Of a stretch of 64,000 nucleotides of DNA, positions 48,795 to 58,201 are shown in pieces. The number at the start of each line of letters is the position of its first letter. Position 1 is the stretch's first letter. A program made the translations under genes and the position numbers. Source of the stretch: Pyrenopolyporus hunteri (lineage: Eukaryota > Ascomycota > Sordariomycetes > Xylariales > Hypoxylaceae); NCBI GenBank assembly GCA_902806595.1, contig CADCXC010000009.1, positions 2,170,001 to 2,234,000 of the forward strand. Reading direction: 5' to 3'. The notes under the pieces are model-generated. The model searched no databases, was not told the DNA's origin, and saw only the letters and a list, made by a program, of their open reading frames with translations.

Positions 48795-49869
48795 CGTTTC
48801 TCTGCTCGATCGGTATTATTATTTCTGAGGACTCTCTGAGGACTTTCTGAGGACTTTCTGGTATGCGTAGGAATCGTGGGAGGTTGAGTGGAGAGGATGA
48901 TCGAAATTATCGATCGAGAAGGATTAATTGGGAGATAGAATTAAAGAAGAAATAAATTGGCACCCGGAAGTCGCTCTGGCCGTCAATCCATCGAGTTCCG
49001 GGCGTGTGTATGATTCCGGAGGTTCTGCGTTCTGGTCGATTGACGTTTAGGTCGTTAACTAAGAGCTACGTTTTTGCCGCTTCGCTAATTAATCGCTAAT
49101 GATCGCTAATGATCGCTATTCATCGCTATCCATCGCTAATCAAGAAATGCCTTCGATCCGACTGGTCCAACCCAGCTCGGTCTTGGCACTGTCCCGCTTC
49201 CGACCTACCCCACCTGTTTTCTATTACCGCACTAGTCAGTGACGGACAGCTGTTAGCAGTTGTCAGGAAATGGTATCGAACTTGCTCATCTCGTAAACAT
49301 TTCTAGATTATCGTTTTAATCGGTACTTTTCTGAGTAATCTATGTTAATTGAGGTTCGAGAGTAACCTGGAAGCTCAAATAGCTTACGGGATTTTATTAC
49401 TGCTATACAGGTCTAGATACGCAAAATAGAACTAGTGGTAGACCTCAGGAATCAGGAACAATCCCGACGCCGAAGATAGTTGTATATATAGGTAGTAACG
49501 GCTTTGAGAAAGGAGCATCTAGTAATGAGACCGACTCAACGACCCCTTTATATGTTCGATGAATATGGGTGGATACCCTGTACCATGTAGCTTCGCTTGC
49601 CGTATACCCCTTACTGTACATTTACATAGGCTTTGGCTTCATTTCTCCTTTTATGTCCCTATCATAAACAGGCGCGTGTATCTAGGGGGTATCCGGCCCC
49701 CAGAGGACCGCCCTAGGGAATTCAATAGGCGACATGAGCGGCGGCCGGTAGCCACGACGGCCAGCACTCCCTCACGCCTCAGCCCGTCTAGCGTAGGTGG
49801 TCTCTACTCTTTCCACGACCTCGTACGCTAGCCTACCTAAGTAAGACCGCTTCAATCCTCCGCGCTTTG
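48795..49869. other. Intergenic region, 1.1 kb
   Basis: Promoter DNA of NDUFS7 and the 3' flank of the rhomboid gene. A period-10 array with core ATCGCTA lies at 49082-49140. No gene is supported. Confidence 0.5.
49082..49140. repeat. Short tandem repeat, period 10, core ATCGCTA
   Basis: Six imperfect copies of a decamer of the type AATCGCTAAT/GATCGCTAAT/CATCGCTATC follow one another. The array lies about 290 bp upstream of the NDUFS7 start codon. Confidence 0.65.
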
Positions 49870-51105
49870 CTACACTATTCTCAAGGAATTCATCACGCCG
49901 TACGTGAGCTTACGGGCAGGCCGCCATATATGCTTCGGCCCGTTCCAGTGCACGTACGCGGACCCGAGCGCCAGTCCCGCGAGATGCGCGCCGTGCCCCA
50001 GGCTTAGGCGCGGGATCCCGATGAACAGTCCGAACAGGTCAAACGCGGCCATGCACGCTACCACATTTTGGGCGGTGTAGGTCCCTGGTATGAGCATGAC
50101 GCCAACGCGTGCGTCCGGGTACATTGTCGCCCATGCTCCAATCACTATGAGGGGAGAGTTAGTAGCCGCCACCGAGAGGGAAAGCTAAGATTATATATGA
50201 GGACATATGAGAGAGGGGAAATATCTAGAGCGGAAACTTTCCGAGTAGGTACCTAAACTAGGAAACCCTAACTGCTAGGATGGGCTAAAGCGGGAAGGGC
50301 GTGGGAAGGGCGTGGGAAGGGCACGGCTCAGGAGCTACTCACCAGCCATGGCGACGCCGCTGGCTCCTAGGGCGGGCGCGAGACGGTTGTACCGGTACGT
50401 TCGGGTCGGCAACGCGGTTGCGATGTGATCCCCCAGCGTCGACAAAATGGCCATCGACATATAGAAAGCCGCAAAGTGGCTCCCGTTCCCGCCGAAGACG
50501 GGAGACCTCGTGAGATTGGGCCCTATCTGGAGCAGGGCGATGGTGTTGAGGCCGACGTGGAACAGGCCGCTGTGGCCGAACGCGCAGGTCAGGAGGGTGT
50601 AATTGAGGCCGGCGCAGGGGATGTGCGAGAAGTATCGCATGACAGACTCCGAGATGAAAGTCTTGGCCCCGACGAGGCCGAGGTTGACGGCCGAGGCGGC
50701 CAGGATGACCTTGTCCGCGTTGCTGTGCCCCGCGAACATCTCGCCGAATTGGCCCGTCGGTTGCCACGGCGACGGCGACGACGACGAGCGGTGCGCGGAG
50801 CGCTGCCGCGCATGGCTGTGTAGCTTGAAGGCCTCCAGGTCCGCGTACGAATACGTGCGGACGCCTTGCTTGAAGTAGCCCCTCCTCCTGGCCTCCTGGA
50901 CGTCACAACGGACGTCGTAGGCGGCGCATCCGAGATAGATGGCGGCCGTGGTGGCGAGAGCCCAGATCACAGGTCTCAAAATAGGGACCGCGGGGAGCGA
51001 AGTTCTCGGGCGAACGGAGGCGTATCCGCGTGCCGCCGGTACGCGGGCTCCGGTTAGACGGGGAGACGTCGGTAGCGACACTCTTCTGAGCCGGGCGCGA
51101 AACAT
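49870..51105 (-). CDS. PCP1: Mitochondrial rhomboid protease (PARL/Pcp1 type)
   Basis: Two exons, 50343-51105 and 49870-50144, spliced with GTGAGT and a CATAG acceptor, give 345 residues. The N-terminus (MFRARLRRVSLPTSPRLTGA) is basic and lacks acids, as in a mitochondrial presequence. A first membrane helix lies at about 43-62, then a soluble loop and six further helices, the 1+6 arrangement of PARL. The catalytic serine is in LGASGVAM (Ser249) and the catalytic histidine in GHGAHLAG (about His308). Such proteases cleave inner-membrane substrates; in yeast Pcp1 processes Mgm1 and Ccp1. Intron 1 falls directly after the catalytic Ser block. All catalytic residues are present. Confidence 0.9.
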
Positions 51106-51635
51106 CTTGGAGGGCCCGGGTCGCTACACTGCCTGCGGAGATAGCTAAGGGCCAATAGCCATCAAATAGCCAAAGTCGGGTGTGGGATTCCCGAGTTTGG
51201 CTCTCATTCGAGAAGACGGGAGAGTTCCGAGGTTGGTTGTAGGTGTGATGGAAGCGGGCGAGTAGGTACCTGCCTATCTATTATCAGTGCTAAGGGAGTC
51301 CTTCGCCGTAGTGAGGTGGTACCACGCTTGGAAGCTGATTGACCGACACTTGTCCACCAGCTGATAGGAGCTGCAAGCCTTTCGCGCCACTAGCACCTAA
51401 TTTTTGTCTTGGACCGGCGTCTCCCGCCCTCGTTCCCTTGCTCATTTCCCTCCTTCACTCAACTCATCCGTCCACTACTAGCTCATTAGATATGGGAAGA
51501 GGATCCGAATCTATAGTTATTCCACGACCTTTGGTACGATATTAAAAGCGTCCAATGATAATTTCAAGCTTATCAACTCGAATAGCGTATAAAGTTATTA
51601 CATCTATCAAGATCACAAGGCAGTCCTACGGCCCA
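51106..51635. other. Intergenic region, 0.5 kb
   Basis: Promoter of the rhomboid gene and 3' flank of the acetyltransferase gene. No further gene or repeat is evident. Confidence 0.5.
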
Positions 51636-52523
51636 TTATTGTCTCAATTCCTCTAACCTCTTCTTCTGCTTGCCCTCGTTGTCGAAGTTGCTCGGATCCA
51701 ACCAGGCTTCGAATGCCTTTTTGATACCTGGCCATTCATCGTCAATCATAGAATACCAGGAAGTATCCCTGTTGCGGCCCTTGACGATCATGTGCTTCCT
51801 AAAGAGCCCCTCAAACGTGAAGCCGAGCCGCACAGCTGCTCTCGCACTCGGCGCGTTGAGCGAGTTACACTTCCATTCGTACCTTCGATATCCTAGGTCT
51901 TCGAATACGTGCCGCGCCATCAGGTACTGCAACAATAGCAGTTAGTAGCCATTTTACGGGAACGTCCAGGCGACTTAGATAGGAAGGTTAGATAGGTAGG
52001 TAGGTATGTAACTTTTTTCTAATGAGCGAGAAAGCCGGATATTATATACCATTGCCTCGGTAGCGGCCGGTGTGCGCTGTAGTTTCGGCGAGTACATGAT
52101 ACTGCCGACTTCGATACACCGATGGCCCGGATCGATCCGCATATAGCTAGCCATTCCGACGACTTTACCACTCTCGTCGTCGTCTGCCGAGCCCGCTACC
52201 CCGCTATTCGATAGGATAGTGTAGAAGACCGGGTCCTGGCTGGCCGCCTTGGCTTCAACATTGGCGCGGAATACCGCAGCGTCGTCGTAAGGACCATCGA
52301 ACATGTAGTCCCAGAGAGGAGCATTGTCAGGCCCCGATATGTGTGGGTAGAGCGGATCCGCGTGTGCGGCAGACAAGCCAACCAGCGTCACGTATCGGCC
52401 AACCAGTCTAGTGTCCCGGGACGGACGTCGGGCTGGGCCACCGTTGACGATCGCTCCGAGGGGGTTAGGGGTACGGCTGGCCATGGCTGCAAACGTACGG
52501 GAGAGACGCTGCACTCTTAACAT
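51636..52523 (-). CDS. GNAT-family N-acetyltransferase (RimJ/RimL-like)
   Basis: Two exons, 52050-52523 and 51636-51926, joined by a 123-bp intron (GTATAT...TTGCAG), give 254 residues from MLRVQRLSRT; the internal start MASRTPNPLG (residue 14) would also give a full domain. The sequence follows the Acetyltransf_3 pattern: RLVGRYVTLVGLSAAHADPL, then VVGMASYMRIDPGHRCIEVG with SIMYSPKLQRTPAATEAMYL, the CoA-contact region, and LGYRRYEWKCNSLNAPSARA, AVRLGFTFEGLFRKHMIVKG, RNRDTSWYSM. Such fungal enzymes acetylate small molecules or amino groups; the substrate is unknown. The Arg/Ser-rich N-terminus up to Met14 could be a weak mitochondrial presequence, giving two possible protein forms. Confidence 0.85.
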
Positions 52524-53304
52524 ATGGTCGAAACCTGAGCTAACAGAGTAATGGGACGTAAGAAATACGCAGTCAGGGGAGCGTACGAAATTCGTCGACT
52601 GCGTTACCGGACATAATCCTGCGTTGCTATAGCCCCTTAACCCGATTCAGCTAGAAATTATGGATATTCGACCGTTCGCTTAACACGGCGCTATCGGCAT
52701 GACTGTTCACATGGAAGACGGATTATACTAATTATAAACATCTAAGTCTAGATATGTTATCAACTTCTACGAATATTCCGTCAAGGGGGGCGGTTTTCGT
52801 TCTTAAACTTCGGTCGAAGCACGTGTTGGAATCCCGCATCTTGGCTGCTTTGCGGAACGGCCCGTCTCAAACCCCATTATAGCTGGCGTATGATTTGGAC
52901 ATGGAGGTGAGTCGCCTCGACTTCAACGGTACCAACTACCACTTTAGATCAATCTCTACCATGCAGCCAAGTACTTGGCCGAATGCTTATTATAGGATAA
53001 GCCGGGCACTTCGTCGATCGTACATACTCATAGCGTTGGAAGATTATATTAATCAATAAACTACCGGAGCAGTGCAACTTTTCCGATAGACTTTTTTAAC
53101 CTCGCTAATTTTTACCCTCATGGCCTCCTATCCCTCGAACTCTGGGTCGTGTCTGTCACGCCTCGGCAGAATTCGATCGTCAAATGAAGTGCTTCGTCCC
53201 CCGACCTTCTCAGTCGTTCGAACCGAGACGGTCGTACTTGAGTTACCCAGAACGACTTCAAACCCGATCAACAGCTCGCCTCCCTAACTCTAGGAACCAT
53301 CCCC
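52524..53304. other. Intergenic region, 0.8 kb
   Basis: AT-richer DNA with no open frame of interest. It contains the acetyltransferase promoter and the 3' flank of the small secreted protein gene. Confidence 0.5.
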
Positions 53305-53624
53305 TTACTGGCAAGATGCGTTGCAGTCAGCATCAAAGCCGCAAGTACCCTTAGCCCCGTCTCCGAATCCGCAGGCGTTTGAGTAGATCATGGAGCCGCT
53401 TCCGTCACACGTGACCTGAGCAGGATATGGTTAGTAAAGATACGCTTTCTTCCTCAAAACAGCAGTGTGATAATACATACCAGCATTCCGTCGGGAGTGC
53501 AGCCTGTCGTGGCGCCGTTGCACGGGTAGTGGATGTTGCCGGTCCAGCAGGTGTCTCGCGGGACCGTCGTTGCTGACGCCACAAAGGCGAGGGAGAGGAA
53601 AGCGAGGGCGTTCTTGAACATCAT
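53305..53624 (-). CDS. Small secreted cysteine-rich protein (84 residues)
   Basis: Two short exons, 53481-53624 and 53305-53415, separated by a 65-bp intron (GTATGT donor, ACTAAC branch site, GCTCAG acceptor), give an 84-residue protein. It starts with a clear signal peptide (MMFKNALAFLSLAFVASA). The mature part of about 66 residues has eight cysteines at 26, 35, 42, 51, 63, 73, 79 and 83 and is Gly/Asp/Ser-rich, with GNIHYPCNGATTGCTPDGM and NACGFGDGAKGTCGFDADCN. Four disulfides are likely. I do not recognise a named family. Size, signal peptide and cysteine content are those of fungal secreted effectors or antimicrobial peptides, but a cell-wall or developmental role is equally possible. The spliced frame and the splice motifs make the gene itself quite safe. 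Confidence 0.78.
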
Positions 53625-55754
53625 TTTGGTTGATTTTTGGAGGTGAGTTTCTAACGGTGGTAGAAGAACGTGATTGGGTCGACTTGTTTAACTTGGTTGC
53701 TTGACTTGATGATCAGTCTGAAGAGACGATAGCGAGGCCAGGCTGCATCACTTATATACTTTTCCTCGCTCCCCTATACAACGTGAGTATGACAGTTATA
53801 CGAATGGATCCTTACCCATAATGGGATTAGAGGTAAGGGTACAGACCGTTGGTCGCTTAATTTCCCCAGAACGAGGTGCTCTCCATGATGGTGCCAACAA
53901 GTTCTCATTGAGCCTCTGAGAGGCATGATGGATACCCGAATAAGCTGGTGGTGCTGCGAACACCCGGTGCACATTCGAGGATAAGATCAGCCAGAGCAGG
54001 GCTATGTTCTGCAGCGGCTGTAAGGCACTCTCGATTGCAGGGGGCTATTTTGCTGGGCCGTGGGCTTCTATCCCTACCTTCTAGAACCAATAGCAAAATT
54101 CGATGTGTCCGGCATAAAGAGACGCAGATTGCAAAGTTATGTCACAGAGTCGAGAGCATAATTAAAATAGATAACCGTACACACCTCGCGGCGCTGTCAA
54201 CTCATCCGATCGATCTACGACGTGACATCAAGCAAATCTATCTCGTTCAACTTCTACAAGGCGGGGGAAGGTTCGAGAGCCCGATATACGCATTCCAGCC
54301 TGTCAATCTGGTAGACTCTCCTGAGTATATGGAATCTTACTACGATGGATGTCGGATAGTTTTCGGACGGCGTAGGACTGCCGCCGCGGAGGATGCTGCG
54401 AACCGGATCCATGCGTACCTAATCATCATCCTGAGAAGTTCGCGTTACCAGGGATCGAATAAGACTGGAATACGGGGGATACGATCCTTTTGGCTTAATT
54501 CCGCCGACCTGGGGAATTTCGGTGAATCATACATGTTGTTGGTTCTCCGTCTCGTCCCATGCCGTTGATCCATCTAGATCAAACAACCCCGGAGGCGGCT
54601 GTCGGCCACCGACGCCGCAGATACGTTACGTATCAAATTTACCTCGACCACCCTTGGACATCCTTGCTATGGATAATAAAATCCTTCTTCTACATGCCGA
54701 ACAGACCTAGGTGAGTATCGGTGTCGATGTCTAGGAATTCTCGTGTACGTACGGCAGCTGTATATGCTTAACGTTGCAACATAATGTCTAGCACCCGTCA
54801 AACCACCTGCTCGGTATAATAGGATGGAACGCTGCAGAGATACGTATCACCATAAATACTCCTAGGTTGTTAACACATAGTAGGAAGTAGATATGTTCTA
54901 CCATAAAGCGGAAGTATGTGGGTGTTTCATAGCATGAACTAGACGACCCCATGGCTTAAGCGGCGCTGACGACCCAACAATCCGCTTAATAGGGAAAAGG
55001 GGGGCGGACCAGCAGAACTGCCACGTTATTATGCCTCGCACATATCGTACGCGACACGAACCTATTCCTCAACTATATATGGGTCCATCATCGTCCTGGA
55101 GTCTGTTATGTGCTTAAAGTTCTCTGTTTAGCTTAACTTATTACCCCAGAGGCGGTTAACCCCGGAGTTTGAGACGATATACCGGCGTCTAACCTCGGCC
55201 TTAGATGCCAATGCCCCATAACGTCTGGAGTTAACTACCTGACCTACCTAGGTAAATAAAGATAATGTACGAGGTAGCCGTAGGGTAATACCCGAAATAT
55301 AGGTAGGGGCGAAGCTATCGTAAGGTGACGAACGATTAGAAGCCTCGTGACCTCTTTCTAAGAGTGCTGCCTGAAAGGGGGTGTAAGAAGCTTCCTAGTA
55401 ATTGGTAAGAACCATGAATTGTCGGGAACTAGTTAACCAGAGGACAACGGTATTGTCTAAAACATGACCTTCCGCAGATACGAACAACCATGGCAAACAA
55501 AGAAGAGGCAACCTTAAGTCAGGCAAATCTCAATTACTACATATAAGGGACCGAAGTCTCGAAGAATAGCTTCCAGTTCAAGCAGAAGCATCATCCGACA
55601 ATCCTCGGAGAATACGAACCTATTCTCTACTGTATCTCTGGTCAGGTACACTAATAGATTAACTTACGTCCCTGGTCGATCGATAAGAAAGACAAAGGGG
55701 TTCGTTGAAAAGACCTACACAGTGTAAGCCTCAAACAACACGTCCACCAACGAA
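53625..55754. other. Intergenic region, 2.1 kb
   Basis: It holds the promoter of the small secreted protein gene and the promoter of the ankyrin-like gene. A 206-codon plus-strand frame at 53948-54568 has no recognised domain or splice partner. The rest is gene-free with stops in all frames. Confidence 0.45.
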
Positions 55755-57716
55755 ATGGCAAACGGTAACCAAATGAGCCCCCCTGTCCCTGCGGAGACGC
55801 AGGCATTCCCTGCGCCGCAACAACAAGAACCACCCAATCTACCGTTTCTCGCGGTCCCCCCCGCCGCGCTCGCTACCATGTCGCAGCAGGACCTCGTCGA
55901 CCTCCTGACTCCTCTCGACCCCGGAGATCGTATCAGGCTCGCGGCTACCTTCCCCGACATCTTCCAGTCGCCCCAGCGGATGAACCTGTTCCAGCTCGAG
56001 GCGGCCAACCAGTACCAGAACTGGGTGGTTCGGAGCCCGCCGGACATCGATTGGTATGTCGACCAGCCCGTCGACGAAGGCCATGACCTGAAAGAACCGC
56101 CGTTCCTCCTCGTGGCGATCCGCGAGGGCTTTCCCGCCGACGTCGTCGCCCGGATCCTCGACGCGTACGAGGCCGTGTCGCCCCAGGCCGTCAACGAGAT
56201 CTTCCTGCACCGGCGGTTCCAGCCCCCCCTCTACGCGGCCATGGGCGCCTTTAGGCTAGACCTCGTAAACCTGCTGCTGGACCGGGGCGCCGACCCGACC
56301 CTGGTCTACCCCGCGGGGCGGTATCAGGAGGAGGGCACCCCCTGCATCGCGCGGACGGCCCACCGCGAGTGCCAGTACGCGGCCCACCCGCCGATAAAGC
56401 CGCTGCCCTGCCCGACCTTCTTCTTCGACGCCTTCCCCAAGTTCAGGGCCGCCCGCCTGGCCGTCACCGACCAGGCCTCCCACGAGCGGCTCGGCCCCGC
56501 GGAGCAGTGCATCGTCGCCGTGTACCGGCGCATGTGCGACCTCGAGGCCATCGGCGCGGTCAACATGCGCCGGCTCATCAGGGAGGCCGCGCACGCCGGG
56601 CTCTACACGCTGCTCGCCTGCGTCGTCGACGAGCTGCTGGACAAGCTCGACCGGGAGGATGGGGAGGGTGAGGGGGTGGAGGCGGAGGCGGAGGAGGACT
56701 GGTTCGACTGGGACGAGCCCGGCTGGAGCGAGGTCCCCGGCCGAGACAAGGCCTGGGAGCGGTTCCTCGAGTTCGCCCTCGTCGAGGTCGGGTGCAGCGG
56801 CGACGAGGACAAGACGTACCCGACGGCGCTGGTCCCGGACCCGACGCCGCGGGAGCTCTCGCACGACGAGACGATCAGCCGGCGGGACGAGCTGATCCAC
56901 CACCTGGTCGACAACGGCGCGGCGCTGGACATGCGGCAGATGCGGCGGATGATGCGGGCGAACGGCGAGAACGCGCGGGTGGTGGTGGAGGCGTTCGGGG
57001 AGCACGCGCCGGACCAGCTGGACGTCATCTTCGGCTTCCTGTCGGACATGCCGCAGTCCGACGACTTCGCCGGCTTCTTCGCCGACGTCTTCCCCATGCT
57101 CGGCGACCGCCCGGGCGTGCGCTCGCGCCTGGCCTTCTCGGCCATCCGCGACGGCGCCGCCGGCCTGCTCAGCGACCTCTCCGTGCTCGGCGTCGAGCCC
57201 TGCCTGCAGGCCGCCCTGGCGGCCATCGAGCAGGACCGCGACGACATCCTCGAGTGCCTGATCGACGTGGACCTGGAGAGGCGGAAGCCGCACCGCTGGG
57301 GCGACGAGGTGCCGGCGCGGGAGTTCCGCGCGCTGCCCGCCGTGTACGCGCCGCGGGGCGGCGGGCGGGACCCGATGGACGTGCTGGCGAGCCACGGCGC
57401 GAGCCTGCTGGACGGCGCGCTGATCATGCACCGGTTCGGCATCGCGGCCGCGCTGCTGAAGAACGGGTTCGACCCGCGGCGCAGCATGCCCGAGGTGCGG
57501 GCCATGGTGCTGCGGGGGTGCGCCGCGCTCGCGCGGAGGACGGAGGCCGGAGAGCTGGACGCGGAGCCGGACCTCGACTGCATCTACCCGCTCTACGACG
57601 GCGACCAGGCGAAGTATATCGGAGAGAGGGACGCGTTCTCCATGGTGGTGGCTTTCCTTGTCCGCTTCGAGGCGGAGAACGGTGGGCTGCAGCAGGAGCT
57701 GCAAACACAACAGTAG
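55755..57716 (+). CDS. Ankyrin-repeat-like protein, intronless
   Basis: A single exon of 653 codons with very high GC, unlike its flanks. The N-terminal part is Pro/Gln-rich. An F-box-like or helical segment follows (MSQQDLVDLLTPLDPGDRIR). Repeat-like helix pairs then come: PLYAAMGAFRLDLVNLLLDR followed by GADPTLVYP is a good ankyrin repeat, and further degenerate pairs lie at RDELIHHLVDNGAALDMRQ and LASHGASLLDGALIMHRFGI. An acidic insertion (GEGEGVEAEAEEDWFDWDEP) splits the repeats. Ankyrin repeats bind partner proteins; nothing shows the partner or an enzyme activity. The protein ends in a Gln-rich tail. Antisense open frames here are by-products of GC-rich codon use. Confidence 0.7.
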   Translation: MANGNQMSPPVPAETQAFPAPQQQEPPNLPFLAVPPAALATMSQQDLVDLLTPLDPGDRIRLAATFPDIFQSPQRMNLFQLEAANQYQNWVVRSPPDIDWYVDQPVDEGHDLKEPPFLLVAIREGFPADVVARILDAYEAVSPQAVNEIFLHRRFQPPLYAAMGAFRLDLVNLLLDRGADPTLVYPAGRYQEEGTPCIARTAHRECQYAAHPPIKPLPCPTFFFDAFPKFRAARLAVTDQASHERLGPAEQCIVAVYRRMCDLEAIGAVNMRRLIREAAHAGLYTLLACVVDELLDKLDREDGEGEGVEAEAEEDWFDWDEPGWSEVPGRDKAWERFLEFALVEVGCSGDEDKTYPTALVPDPTPRELSHDETISRRDELIHHLVDNGAALDMRQMRRMMRANGENARVVVEAFGEHAPDQLDVIFGFLSDMPQSDDFAGFFADVFPMLGDRPGVRSRLAFSAIRDGAAGLLSDLSVLGVEPCLQAALAAIEQDRDDILECLIDVDLERRKPHRWGDEVPAREFRALPAVYAPRGGGRDPMDVLASHGASLLDGALIMHRFGIAAALLKNGFDPRRSMPEVRAMVLRGCAALARRTEAGELDAEPDLDCIYPLYDGDQAKYIGERDAFSMVVAFLVRFEAENGGLQQELQTQQ

Positions 57717-58201
57717 GAACAGCTGGGACAGGAACAACAACAATAATGAAATAATAATGGTAAGGAATAGGTTCGTATAGGTTAGGTACCAGGTAGGCAA
57801 CGAAGCAGGACGAGAGGAGCCTGAGTAAGTTACCCCCGAACCTCTCCTACCCCATACTATTTCTATTTCTGGCAGAAAATCAACTCTATCAGAACGACTT
57901 TTCGGATATGCTATCTGCTCATCTTATATGGGTAGATGATCGATCTAGCGGTAAGTGGCAGTTATGGCACAGCACTTCGCGGAGTGGCCTTATAGCTACG
58001 GCCTGAATACATAATATTATACTATTCTAGTCTCAAATAGTGAGTTATTACTAGTACACTCTAATTCAATATTTCTCTGACTCGTTTCTGATGTGATCTA
58101 TAGTTCCTGTGTGTCTATTTACCTATGAATGAATACCCGGGTAGTGAGCTCTAAATTTTTCGCTGAGTCGACATATAAACCTTCTTCCCCTCCCAGGGCG
58201 A
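57717..58201. other. Convergent intergenic region
   Basis: About 485 bp between the stops of the ankyrin-like gene and the MFS exporter. A CAACAACAATAATG run directly follows the ankyrin-like stop. Nothing else is visible. Confidence 0.5.

Noticed and set aside
44136..53624. A secondary-metabolite or defence gene cluster in the minus-strand gene run
   Set aside because: The genes are housekeeping or secreted-protein types with no synthase, tailoring enzyme or NLR-like gene among them.
53948..54568. 206-codon plus-strand frame
   Set aside because: No recognisable domain, no good splice partner and ordinary intergenic composition; possibly a remnant, but nothing supports expression.
56256..57800. 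514-codon minus-strand open frame opposite the ankyrin-like gene, with other long frames beside it (56603-57583, 56792-57754)
   Set aside because: They arise because the true gene has extreme GC at third positions; their products are Arg/Val/Leu-rich without any domain, while the plus-strand frame has a repeat pattern and natural composition.
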